From contig JASVEC010000130.1 in assembly GCA_030770535.1 (NCBI GenBank), positions 1 to 44,514 of the forward strand: a stretch of DNA of 44,514 nucleotides, written 5' to 3'. Shown here piece by piece: positions 11,200-21,754 of this stretch; position 1 is the stretch's first letter, and every line of letters starts with the position of its first letter. The stretch comes from Batkoa obscura (taxonomy: Eukaryota; Entomophthoromycota; Entomophthoromycetes; Entomophthorales; Batkoaceae). Below the pieces are notes generated by a model. The model was not told the origin of the DNA, made no database searches, and saw only the letters and a list, made by a program, of their open reading frames with translations. Both the position numbers and the translations under genes were made by a program.

Positions 11200-12360
11200 T
11201 TAGAACTTTAATTCTTTTGGTTGTTCCCAAGTAAATTCTTCACGACCGAAATGACCATAGCATGCTGTTTTACGGTAAATTGGTTTAAATAAGTTAAGAT
11301 CTTGGACAATCTTTCCTGGACGGAGATCAAAATTTTCTTTAACAATTTTCAAAAGCTCTTCGTTTGATTTAGCACCAGTGCCATAAGTATCTACAAAAAT
11401 GGAGAGAGGTTCTGGTACACCAATGGCATATGATAATTGTACTAAACAACGTTTAGCAAGTTTAGCATTTACAAGGGATTTGGCGATCCAACGTCCAGTG
11501 TAAGCAGCTGAACGATCGACTTTGGACCAATCTTTACCACTGAAAGCACCTCCACCATGAGCACCCCAACCACCATAAGTATCAACGATAATCTTACGTC
11601 CAGTAACACCAGCATCACCTTGTGGTCCACCAATAACGAAACGACCAGAAGGATTAAGATGGTAAACAGTCTTGTCATCAAGGTATTCAGCTGGGATAAC
11701 AGCATCAATGACCTTTTCTTTAAGTTCTTTACGAATGGTTTCATTATCAACATCAGCACTGTGTTGAGTAGAGATGACAACGGTATCAACACGGAGAGCT
11801 TTAAGGTGGCCGTTTTGGTTTTCATATTCAACAGTAACTTGAGATTTAGAATCTGGACGTAACCAAGATAAAGTACCATCACGACGAAGTTCACTCATCT
11901 TTGAGTTAAGTTTATGGGCCAAGATAATGGTAAGTGGCATAAGTTCAGGGGTTTCATCGGAAGCATAACCAAACATAATACCTTGATCACCAGCACCAAT
12001 ATCTTCAATGTTTTCTGAGACTTGAACTAAACCGTCAGCAATTTCAGGACTTTGTTGTTCAATAGCAACTAATACATTGCAAGTTTTGTAATCGAAACCT
12101 TTTTCACTATCGTCATAACCGATATCCTTAATAGCTTCACGGATGACTTTTTGGTAATCAATTTGAGCACGAGTAGTAATTTCACCAAATACCATAATCA
12201 TACCAGTTTTGGCAGCAGTTTCACAAGCTACTTTACTGTAAGGATCTTGGGCCAAACAAGCATCAAGGATAGCATCACTGACTTGATCACAAATTTTATC
12301 TGGGTGACCTTCACCTACGGATTCTGAAGTAAATAAAAAGCGTTCAGCGTTGTTAGTCAT
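11200..12360 (-). CDS. SAM2: S-adenosylmethionine synthetase
   Basis: This 386-residue, intronless gene encodes methionine adenosyltransferase, which makes S-adenosylmethionine from ATP and methionine in the cytosol; the product is the methyl donor and polyamine precursor. Family hallmarks are clear: [11 protein letters not shown] (residues 16-26) with the catalytic His and the metal Asp, the [11 protein letters not shown] signature (122-132), and the glycine-rich loop GGGAFSGKD (269-277) with [13 protein letters not shown] before it. The length fits the 380-400 residues usual for eukaryotes. Start: ATG at 12358-12360, giving [18 protein letters not shown], matches family N-termini. The upstream sequence on the minus strand is A/T-rich with no clear motif. 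The symbol follows yeast; whether a second paralogue exists cannot be seen here. Confidence 0.97.
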   Translation of the reverse strand: MTNNAERFLFTSESVGEGHPDKICDQVSDAILDACLAQDPYSKVACETAAKTGMIMVFGEITTRAQIDYQKVIREAIKDIGYDDSEKGFDYKTCNVLVAIEQQSPEIADGLVQVSENIEDIGAGDQGIMFGYASDETPELMPLTIILAHKLNSKMSELRRDGTLSWLRPDSKSQVTVEYENQNGHLKALRVDTVVISTQHSADVDNETIRKELKEKVIDAVIPAEYLDDKTVYHLNPSGRFVIGGPQGDAGVTGRKIIVDTYGGWGAHGGGAFSGKDWSKVDRSAAYTGRWIAKSLVNAKLAKRCLVQLSYAIGVPEPLSIFVDTYGTGAKSNEELLKIVKENFDLRPGKIVQDLNLFKPIYRKTACYGHFGREEFTWEQPKELKF

Positions 12361-13912
12361 CTTTTAGAAATATAATTTTTTTAATTAAAAAAAAGAAACA
12401 AATAAAAATAATAAATAGTTTAAATAAACTGAATTAATAAAAACTGTCATGCTATTTTACCACCCTTTTATATTACTTTGATTCATATAATTGCACATTC
12501 CATCATTCTATTTTTTTGTATCCCTTTGGTCCCCGTATTGTTTAATTGCTAACTTAGATTACACCATTTTGATTGTCAATCACACCATCGTTTAGAGAAT
12601 TAACGGATTACAAATATGGTTAATAGCCTATAATATCGAGTTAAAAATAAGTAATTAAAATAAATTAAAAGGTACAATTCATACAAAAAGTTAGAAATTT
12701 AGAAAATTACGGAATATGATTGGTTTAATTTAAAATTGAGAATTGTAGAATGGAAGATAACGAATAATTCAAATTAAAAAAATAATTTCCAAAATCTTTT
12801 TCAAAACTTTGAGAATAATAATTGGTTGAAAATAATAGCCAATGAAATTTACTTTCTGTGCAACCTTTCCCCAACTCTTGATTTAAGTGGTAGATACTAG
12901 AATGTGTTTTCATTGACTATTGGCTTTTATTTTCCCTTTATTTTGTCATTTGATTTATTTTTTGCTAATTTTCAAGGATGGTTAGCAGTTTGACATATTT
13001 TATTCTTCAAGTTTTTTTGCCACCTTTGTTAATTCCTCGAAAAGTTGTTATAGTTGAATGGAAATTCTTCAACTATATGAGATTTCTATATTGTAAAAGA
13101 AACTTGATATATTAATAAATGGTGAATGTTTATGCTAATCAGATTTTAAAGTGTTAATTATTAATTGTGTTTATTGCTATTAGTAATTAAATGTACAGAA
13201 TATTATAAGCCAATTGAGCTATAGGTTTATCTGCTAATCTTTTAGAAATGACATACTTCTTGATAAAAACATAACCTAAAGTTTATTTACAGATTTTGTT
13301 AGTGAATTTTTTTATAGTTTGATAAGAGTATAATAAACTGTTATAATTTTTTACCTTTTTGAGTATTTTTTATTTTTTTATTTCATTCTTTTTCATCATT
13401 AATTTTTAATATACTCATTTATTAAATTTAGAATTTATTATCGAATCATCATTATAATATTCTATCAATAATGTTAAGTTCTATTTAAATTAAGCTATAT
13501 ACTAATTATAGTACACTATTATTACTTATACAATCAAGTGTTATTCGATTTTCAAATAGTTGTAATTGTATTAAACTTTTTAGTATTTAATCTAGATTTT
13601 AATTGACTTGATTTAATTTTTAAGCTCAAATTGACAAGTGACATCTGAGGTTAATATCTCGTTTTAAGATAAACTAGGTTACTATCAAATAGAACACCAT
13701 AACATTAAATAAAATACCTAAATAAAGACACTATTGAATAGACTAATATAAGGTATACTATTGAAACAATATAGTTAAATATAATAAAATTATTTTAAAA
13801 TGTTTGATTATTAAAAAACAAATATACCAATCCTCCACAGAAACTAAATTTAAATAAAATTTTATTTACTATATAATTGTTAGTTTACAATCCATTAGAC
13901 TAAATCTCCTCT
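12361..13912. other. Intergenic, SAM synthetase promoter side
   Basis: The interval between the SAM synthetase start and the 3' end of the four-TM gene shows no supported gene. A 62-codon frame at 12725-12913 (-) has no coding character. It contains no MITE or LTR copy. Confidence 0.5.
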
Positions 13913-14395
13913 CTAAACGACTACTGGAGTAGTAGTGACTACTGGGGTAGCAACATTATAGAATCCTAACCAATATGATCTGGTGGCGAAAGGAGTAATA
14001 AAGAGACCTAATAAAGCCAAAGAGATCAAAATCCATAAACCAAAGGTAAATGAATTATGACCAGTAAAGTGGAAAATAGTCATAAAGAAAAGAGCAAACA
14101 TAATGATAAGACTAAATACATCACCACTTGTTCTATTACCTTGAGCAAAGATATTGAAAATAACACCAATACTTAATAACAAGAAACCATCAAGTAAAGT
14201 ACGTTCGGCGGCTACGGAAGCACGGTAATTGTTTCTTTCAATAATGACAGGGTTTGCTGTGTTTGACTCAGCAGCGGCTTCTTCATGCTTTGTACTATTG
14301 AACTGGAAAAATCTTAATGCGAAGGAGGTGAACAACCATAGTAAAAATACTACAAATACAGCACTGGTTTGGATAATATATTCAGGTTGAAACAT
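13913..14395 (-). CDS. Four-transmembrane protein of unknown function
   Basis: An uninterrupted 160-codon frame starts MFQPEYIIQTSAVFVVFLLW. Four hydrophobic segments are visible at about residues 8-31, 67-85, 92-110 and 115-135. A hydrophilic loop rich in Glu, Ala and Asn (about 36-62, EEAAAESNTANP) separates the first two. The C-terminus after a short polar stretch is the odd V/T/P tail VATPVVTTTPVVV. The compact four-helix plan with charged ER/RAS-x3-ER residues before helix 2 recalls small membrane families such as MAPEG or MARVEL, but I see no diagnostic motif and do not assign one. The even coding quality and the clear start make it a probable real, intronless gene. Confidence 0.7.
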   Translation of the reverse strand: MFQPEYIIQTSAVFVVFLLWLFTSFALRFFQFNSTKHEEAAAESNTANPVIIERNNYRASVAAERTLLDGFLLLSIGVIFNIFAQGNRTSGDVFSLIIMFALFFMTIFHFTGHNSFTFGLWILISLALLGLFITPFATRSYWLGFYNVATPVVTTTPVVV

Positions 14396-15885
14396 TTTGA
14401 TGAGTTTATTTACTTTTTAGATTATAATAAATATTTGAATTAATAATTCTTTAAGATAATTTTTTAGTGCCTTATATACCTTTTAAATTTTTGAATTTTT
14501 ATGACTTTTTAGCATGATCGAAAGTTTAGCTAGGTTTCAAATAAGCTGAGATTCGTTAATAAGCTGCATATTAATTTTTTTAAAGGATTATCGATTTAAG
14601 TTAATCCACACAGCCATTAATAAGGACTTATTTTTATTTTCTAACATATTTATATATATCCGATAACTTCAAATGGTTGATATTCAATTGATAGCTAATA
14701 GTATAATAAGGTTATTTTTAGTTTATTTCTTTTGTATATAATAAAATAGCCTAATGATAATATGATAATAGTTAATCATAATTGATATTTTATTTTTGCA
14801 CTTTATAATATTGTTTTTAATAGCGTCATAATGATCCTAAAACTTTTTTTGTTTTATATGAAAAAAAGAAGACTTATTGACTATAATGCCACTTACACTT
14901 TATCCTCTAAAAAAAGACATGGGATTTCTTTAATTGAGTGAAATAATAATATTATTAAAATAACGTAATGGATTATCGTTTTTATTAAAATAATATCAGG
15001 GTTTACTAAAAAATTCTTATTAATGTTAATAACTCAGCATGAGACGGCTGTTCTGGTTTTGCAATATTGTTTTTTACAGGAACTTGCCAATGCTATTACA
15101 GTTTGACCACATTATTTTTTTACAAGTAAAAAATAGGCATTTTGCTTTAATTTTATATTATAGTTTTAAACTATTCTAATTACTAGTAGTAGGCATGACC
15201 TCATTTTTTAAATGAAAATTAAACACTTTTTTGAAATAAAAATGAACACCTAAACAATGGTGTGTTTGTTCGGTAATAATGATTGTATTCTATTTAAAAT
15301 TAGACTATTTTACTTTGCCATTTATGACTCAATAAACTTAAATTTGGATAAGTTGGGGAAATAGAGAGTCAAAAAAATAGATATCAAAGTTACAATCTAT
15401 TATTGCAATTACTCTCATACTTGGAGTAAATATTCCAGAGAAAATTTAAATTTATGCTTTAATATTTTTCATTTTTTTTGTTATGGTTTTCTTTTGAAAA
15501 GAATTTGTTTTTCAGTAATTCACCTTTTTCTATTTAAATTTTAATCCTTGCAAAATAAACTTGCCCAGTTTTGAAAATAGACTGTTTGGCTCTTGTTTTA
15601 ATTAACAACAGATGAACAAAAGGATAGTTGAATAGTAGACGATAGAGACTAAATAAATAAAATAACATGGTCCTTTTAGTTCATGTTTTTAAATTAAAGT
15701 TTAAACCACTTTTTTTATAAGTGAATTCATTTCTTTGAAAGCGTTAAAAAATTAGCTTTTCATAAAAATCACCTTGTTTCATGTAAAATCAGTAATTCAT
15801 TTTTAACCAAGGCATAAACTCCTCTCAATCTTTAAAATGCAGTAAAATTAAAAGTTGAAAATTCATAACTTTATTTTCATATAAA
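14396..15885. other. Intergenic, no gene seen
   Basis: About 1.5 kb of AT-rich DNA upstream of the four-TM gene. I find no open frame with coding character, no tRNA and no member of the local repeat families. Confidence 0.5.
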
Positions 15886-16012
15886 GTAGATTAAGCTTGC
15901 GAACCAGCATGAGGACGCGAATATTCGCCCAATTGCTAAAAAAAATTCTCAATCGCTAGTAATTGGGGAAATAGCTTGTATCTTCGCGCTGGTTCACAGC
16001 TTTATATCTACA
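15886..16012. repeat. GC-richer imperfect hairpin (foldback element or structured RNA)
   Basis: The outer arms TAGATTAAGCTTGCGAACCAGC (left, from about 15887) and, read on the other strand, TAGATATAAAGCTGTGAACC (right) pair over about 22 bp. The inner arms CCCAATTGCTA (15929-15939) and TAGTAATTGGG (15957-15967) pair again around an A-rich loop. A small palindrome CGAATATTCG sits inside the left arm. The GC content is well above the surroundings. It lies about 160 bp beyond the 3' end of PWP1. It may be a foldback element or a structured transcript; no homology is recognised. Confidence 0.5.
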
Positions 16013-16172
16013 ATAGTAATAATCAACCTATTTTTAATTAGTAACTTTTGATAAATTTTACTCAATTGAGTTTTTTAAATACTAAAGTATCATGGATATT
16101 ATATTTCATCTTAGTAAATATAATAACAATCTTAATTCCTCTATCTATATATTTTATTAACATAAAACTCTA

Positions 16173-18311
16173 TTAATCTTCCTCATCACTTTCTTGATCA
16201 TCGTTAACAGCGATTGGCATTTTCTGTTAAAAAACATTAAACTTCACAACTCAACTAAATAAAAAGATCAACTTACCTCTTCCATAACAATAGGATTTTT
16301 AAATTGATATCCATTTTGAGAAAACCTTTTATAAAGAGTAGGATTGGTAGAGATATCCCATACCTTAGCTGTACCTTTCGATCCTGCCATGGCCAAGTAA
16401 TTTGGATTGTCGGGATTGAATGTAAGACTAAATACTTGACCCTAAATAATAAATAAGATTAATACTACTATCACCATCTCCTCATTCCTCTTATTTTCAG
16501 TAATTGTGCTAACAAAAAGAACTTACCAATTCAAAGTTCCTCTTTAATAACATATTAGGTTTGTTATCTTTAAGATCCCATATTTTAATTAATTTATCTG
16601 TTGATCCTGTAACTAAACAATTGGGAATAGCTGGATTTAACTCCATAGCTGAAACAGCTTTATCATGACAATGTAATGTAAAGATTGAATTAGCTGTATT
16701 TCTAACATCATATGAGTATACTATTCCATTATCTGTTGATATCTAAAATAAATCATAATAAATAAATTATTACTATTGTATTAGCAAAACAAACTTACGT
16801 AGCATTGATTAGGATTAAAAGGATCCCATTTAACAGTTTCAATTTCATTTGGTAAATTAATAGAGTGATGAGATTGTGGTGAACGAGAATCAAAGATTTT
16901 AACTTGATGATTATAGCCACCACTTAATAAAATAGTTGATTCAATTGGATGCCATTGGACTGCTTGTACCTAATACTATATTAACTAATTATAATTTGGA
17001 TTATAGTTAAACTATTACCTTATCTTGATGAATGTTAAAGGATCTCATGGCTTTACATGTAGCCAAATCCCAAATTTTAATTGTTGTATCCGCAGATGAA
17101 GAAGCTAACAAATTACTAAATAAAAGAGTTAATAAATTGTTTTGTCATTATAATTATATTAGTTGTTATGTTAAATATTTACGTATGATTTTTGTTCCAA
17201 TGTAATGCCATAACGGCATCAATGTGATAATTGTCGTTAATTTTCTAACAAAATTAATAGTATTTAGTATTATTATATACCATTATATATTGTTTACCTT
17301 TCCTTTCTTTTTATTTTTACCTAAAACGGCATGAGGATAAACAGCATCAATAAAATCCAAATCCCAAATTTCGATTTCAGATTCAAAAGATCCAATAGCA
17401 ACAAAAGAGCCTAAAAAATGATTTTAACACAATTACATATTATATAACATTAGTAATGTTATATAATGTGAAACTAATAGCCTACCTTTTTTATCATTGG
17501 CAGCTTTAGGGCAAAAATTAAACCACTCTAAGGAAAGCGGAAAAGAAGGAAGTAACATATCATGATGAGTATAAATATTGTTTTCTTTTTCTTCAAATAA
17601 ATAAACTTCTAAGCAACTTAATTCTTGTTCTGTTTTTCCTCCTAATAATAAACTATCGTCTAATTCTATTAATAAATCTTCTTCATCTTCTTTTTCTAAA
17701 TTCAATTTATCTAACTAAAATGAATATATAAATCAACTATTTTAAGTTATTGTTATTGTGAATCTTACGTTCTCAATATTTTCGCCATCTTCATTATCTT
17801 TTAATAACTCATCAACATTACCAAAGATAGTTACTTCTATAATTAGTAGTTAGTATCTATGTTTTAAATATATTAATTTATATCGGTTTACCAGTTGATT
17901 CATCATCATAATTATCTAAATTATAAATTGAAAGGTCATTTTTATCTTTTTGTTCAACTATGACTTCTTCTTCGCTTTCTTCTTCTTCTTCAATGTCTTC
18001 AGCATCATCAACACCATCTCCCATAACATCACTAACAAAAAGTAATTAAAACCATATTTTTTTAAAACAAAGGATCGACTGTATAGTCAATATCATCCAA
18101 CTTACCCTTCATCTAACTTTAAACCAAGCATTTCATCTTCAAGTCCCATTTCGTTCCATTTTTCTTTTTCTAAATTTAAACCTTTTTTAGCTAATTGAAT
18201 CTGACGGTCTGAATATTGCTTGAAGTTTTCAATTTCTTGCTCACTCATCTCAATTCTTTTTGGTACTCTAGCATTTGCCCCACGAGGCACCCATTTTAAA
18301 CTAGTGATCAT
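16173..18311 (-). CDS. PWP1: PWP1 WD40 ribosome-biogenesis protein (11 exons)
   Basis: The exons in genomic order are 16173-16223, 16277-16441, 16527-16742, 16799-16969, 17019-17115, 17183-17244, 17298-17410, 17486-17714, 17769-17836, 17892-18031 and 18106-18311. They sum to 1,518 bases, in frame, for 505 residues. All introns are GT-AG, 49-85 bp. The N-terminus MITSLKWVPRGANARVPK has the WVPRG motif of PWP1. An acidic stretch follows (about 75-150, EEEEESEEE), then WD repeats: IEIWDLDFIDAV, HIDAVMALHWN, ASSSADTTIKIWD, HPIESTILLSGGYN, SGSTDK-type TGSTDKLIKIWDL and TAKVWD. The C-terminus is acidic (DDQESDEED). PWP1 is a nucleolar protein needed for rRNA production and 60S assembly, and human PWP1 is of nearly the same length. 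It is divergently arranged with the DDX47-like helicase gene, 213 bp apart. Confidence 0.93.
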
Positions 18312-18524
18312 CTTTACAGTGTTCGGTTTTGTTTAATTTTAAAAAACTAAAGTTTTTTCTTTTTTTCGATAATGTTTCAATAGTTGGTTCACAAAAAAGA
18401 TAGAAATGATTGGCTGTAGCGAAAAGTTATTCTTTTAACCTTCTTTTTAGGGGTTTTGGCAGAATTAATAATTTTAAATCAAAAAATTAAAACTCGACTT
18501 CTTATAAATTAACTATATAATATA
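18312..18524. promoter_or_regulatory. Shared divergent promoter region of PWP1 and Rrp3/DDX47
   Basis: These 213 bp separate two start codons pointing away from each other. The region contains ATTGG near 18405 (an inverted CCAAT box), poly-T/poly-A tracts and a GGGGTTTTGG stretch at about 18450. I see no exact RRPE or PAC element. Co-regulation of the two ribosome-biogenesis genes is inferred from layout. Confidence 0.45.
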
Positions 18525-20121
18525 ATGAGCGATAAGGAAATTGAAGTTAAAGAGGTCATCGAAACGAAACAAGAAGATGAGGAAGAATCTGTTACTTTTG
18601 AAAGCTTGGTAATAAATGAACTAAAATTTAGTTAAGGAGCAAGAAATAGTAATTCTTATTTTCTAGGGTTTATTAGAGCAATTATGTCAAGCTTGTAAAG
18701 ATTTGAAGTTTGCATCACCAACTCAAATTCAAAAAGAAGCAATTCCTTATGCTTTAGAGGGTAATTAGAAACAAATAATATAATAAAACTAATAAAATTA
18801 ACTTTTTAAATACAGGTAAAGATTTAATTGCTTTAGCTCAAACGGGTTCCGGAAAAACTGCTGCTTTTGCACTTCCAATTTTACATCACTTATGGCAAAA
18901 ACCATCCGGATTATTTGCTTTAGTTCTAGCTCCTACCAGGTAACAAGAAGATATCTGTGTAATAATAATAATAATAATGACTTTTAATTAGAGAGTTGGC
19001 TATTCAAATTTCAGAAACTTTTGATTCTTTAGGTTCAGGCATGGGAGTACGTACAGCAGTCATTGTTGGTGGTATGGATATGATGGCTCAGTCTTTAGCA
19101 TTAGCTAAAAAGCCACATATTATTGTAGCTACCCCTGGGCGTATTCAAGATCATATTGAAAATACTAAAGGTTTTTCATTAAGAGGGATTAAATTTTTGG
19201 TGAGTTTTAAAAGTAATAGTAAATTATAGTTATTTATTTATAACAATAATTAGGTAATGGACGAAGCCGATAAATTATTAGATATGGATTTTGGACCCAA
19301 AATAGAACAAATCCTAAAAGTATTACCAAAAGAAAGAAACACCTATTTATTTTCAGCTACCATGACAACTAAAGTAGCTAAATTACAACGAGCTAGTTTA
19401 AACAAACCAGTTAAAGTAGAAGTGAATAGCAAATATTCCACTGTTGATTCTTTATTACAATTTTATTTATTTTTCCCCTTTAAACATAAGGATAGTTATC
19501 TTGTTTATTTGATGAATGAATTAGCCGGAAATTCTGGTATTGTATTCACACGTACCTGTAACGATTGCCAAAAGATTGCTTTAATGTTACGTAGTTTAGG
19601 CTTCCCAGCTATTCCATTACATGGTCAATTGTCTATGCCGAAGCGTGTTGGTGCATTGAACAAGTTCAAAAGTGGGAATAAGAATCTTTTAATTGCTACT
19701 GATGTAGCTGCTAGAGGTTTAGATATACCTCAAGTAGACATGGTTATCAATTATGATGTACCTACTCATTCAAAAGACTATATCCATAGAGTTGGTCGTA
19801 CTGCACGTGCAGGTAGAGCGGGTAAATCTCTCACTTTAGTTACTCAGTACGATGTTGAATTGTTACAAAGGATTGAAGCTGTGATTGATAAAAAAATGAA
19901 AGAATTCCCAATTGATAAAGAGGCAGTACTTTTACTACAGGATAGAGTTAACGAAGCCCAAAGGTTGGCTGCTATGGTAAGTAGCTATTTTACTTTAAGG
20001 TGAAGTTAATACTAACAAGGTTCTTTAGGAAATGAAAGAGAGCGGTGGAAATAAAAGAGGAGGAAGTAAAAGAAAAGATGCCCCAGAGACATTTAAACCA
20101 AAAGTTAAAAGCAGACGTTAA
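18525..20121 (+). CDS. RRP3: DEAD-box RNA helicase, Rrp3/DDX47 type (6 exons)
   Basis: The exons are 18525-18608, 18667-18760, 18816-18939, 18992-19199, 19254-19976 and 20029-20121, giving 1,326 bases and 441 residues. Introns are 52-58 bp, GT-AG. Motifs in order: acidic N-terminus, Q motif (FASPTQIQ, 43-50), Walker A AQTGSGKT (67-74), PTREL, TPGR, DEAD (173-176), SAT (204-206), ARGLD (323-327), [13 protein letters not shown] (348-360) and a basic C-terminus (KRGGSKRK...KVKSRR). Rrp3/DDX47 unwinds pre-rRNA during 18S maturation in the nucleolus. The short N-terminus, the total length and the sequence around the motifs fit this subfamily better than Dbp8 or DDX49, although these are the closest alternatives. 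The 3' end converges on the TTC36-like gene with 170 bp between stops. Confidence 0.92.
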
Positions 20122-20291
20122 GCAACTTGATTTTTTTTCGAAAAAAATAGAGATTGTATGATGTATTAAATAAAAAAGGGAATAGAAATAGAAAAAATGA
20201 TAGAATGTCTTATTCTTTTTTTAAAATATGTGTTAGAATAGAAATATTACTAATTTAAGTTAGAATATACTTTATTTAAAAATTAGAGAAT

Positions 20292-21003
20292 TTATTGCTT
20301 AGCATTAGTTAACATTTCCTTTACCATAGCAGCACACATTTTAGCATAGGGATTTTCTTGCACTGCTATTTTTTTAGCTAGCTCATTACCATATTTTGCA
20401 CCTAATTCAATATCTTTTAAAGCTGCCGTTTCTTCTTCTTCAGTTTTTGCTAATACTTTATAATGCAATCCACGTTGAGTGTAAGCCTGTCACAAAAGAA
20501 AAATAAATTTGGTAAAGGAAAAAGTATTAATAATATGTGATTTAAATTTACCTGTTTTAAAGTAATTTTATCTTGAATTAAAAGCCCTTTTTCAATTGCT
20601 AAGTCTAAATCAGAAACACTCTTCTCTATTTCGTTTAACATTCTATAAGCTTGGGCTCTGATTACAGATAAAAATTTAATAAAATTCCATTACCAATACT
20701 CATTATCGATTTTAAAACTTACCTATTATTATACCCAGATGCATAATCTGGGCACATCTCAATGACTTTAGTAAATAGCTCAACGCTTTCAGCCAACCCA
20801 TTATTACCTTCTTCCGCTTTCTTTATGCCTTCTTTTTCTAAAGATTGTAATTGAGATAATAATCCTGGTTCTATTACCTTAGCTGGCTTCTCATTAGTTT
20901 CTTCAAGTGTAAAGCCATCGTTAGCGCCTGGATAACCATTATCAGGGTTAAATAAATGTTCTAATATTTTTTGGTCCTTTTCACTAAGTTGTGGGGTAGT
21001 CAT
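20292..21003 (-). CDS. TTC36-like tetratricopeptide protein (3 exons)
   Basis: The exons in genomic order are 20292-20486, 20552-20657 and 20723-21003. Together they give 582 bases and 193 residues; both introns are 65 bp and GT-AG. The N-terminal region carries LEHLFNPDNGYPG, matching the IFNPD stretch of TTC36. TPR helices follow (AESVELFTKVIEMCPDYASG then YNNRAQAYR, SVSDLDLAIEKGL, AYTQRGLHYKVLAKTEEE), and the C-terminal ENPYAKMCAAMVKEM corresponds to the NPYAALCN block of animal TTC36. The length is almost the same as in animals. Animal TTC36 (HBP21) binds Hsp70; a chaperone-linked role here is inference. Its stop region is convergent with the helicase gene. Confidence 0.85.
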
Positions 21004-21324
21004 TTTGTTAATATTGTTGAGGAATGGATAAATAAAATTGAGCTGAATACTATTTTTTGTATTTTATAGTTTAACTTAATCTTCTTCCCTGACTTTTTTT
21101 CGAAGTTTTAATTTTTATGTGACTAAATTAATTGGCTAAATTTTACTTTTTTAAATGCTCAAGTATTTTTTTATTAGATTTTTAGTATCTATGACAACAT
21201 TATTTTTCTATTTACACTTTGCAATATTCAAATTAAAAAATATTAATATAAATTATATTGAACAAAAATAGCGTATTTTTAGTGATTTTATTTTTAATTA
21301 CAACGAATAAGGTTATTATAGCCA
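21004..21324. other. Upstream region of the TTC36-like gene
   Basis: This AT-rich stretch directly upstream of the minus-strand start at 21003 should hold the promoter. No recognisable element or further gene is seen. Confidence 0.4.
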
Positions 21325-21487
21325 CTTTTTTTGGTTAAGACGCTATTCGAAAAAAACTGGATCAATTTTATAGAATGTTGCACTAAAGTTTTAATTTTAT
21401 TTTATTTTGACCAATAAAATTGAATAATATTATTAGAAATTGGTTGAAATTTTTTGATCAATATTTTTCGAAACGGACCAAAAAAAT
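21325..21487. repeat. Terminal-inverted-repeat foldback, ~163 bp
   Basis: The left end reads TTTTTTTGGTTAAGACGC then TATTCGAAAAA. The right end, read on the other strand, gives TTTTTTTGGTCCGTTTCGAAAAA. Similarity continues inward over GGATCAATTTTA and TTGATCAAAAAATTT, so about 40 bp of imperfect ends pair. No clear target duplication is seen. It may be an old MITE of a family different from the ~100-bp one. It lies upstream of the TTC36-like gene. Confidence 0.4.
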
Positions 21488-21754
21488 TCAAAGGAGAGAT
21501 ATATTTGTGGGGATCCTATATTCCATAAAATATGATAATGAATTAGTTAAAGGAGAGCAGAGATGATTTGTTGAGATTCATCTAATAAGCAATTCGTATA
21601 CACTCTGGTTAGGATTAAAAACAAAAGGACTACGGCTAGGGTTTTAGCTTTCTATTGGTCGAAATCTGACTAATTATCTCATCATCTCTATTCTATTTAT
21701 TACGTTTTACTTATTACATCTTTGCTTTTTAAAAAATATTAACTTATTTGAAAG

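Noticed and set aside
11469-11894. 141-codon frame on the minus strand and a 101-codon frame on + (11557-11862)
   Set aside because: Both lie inside the SAM synthetase gene in other frames and have no protein character of their own.
12725-12913. 62-codon frame on -
   Set aside because: There is no motif, homology or context; composition is that of intergenic DNA.
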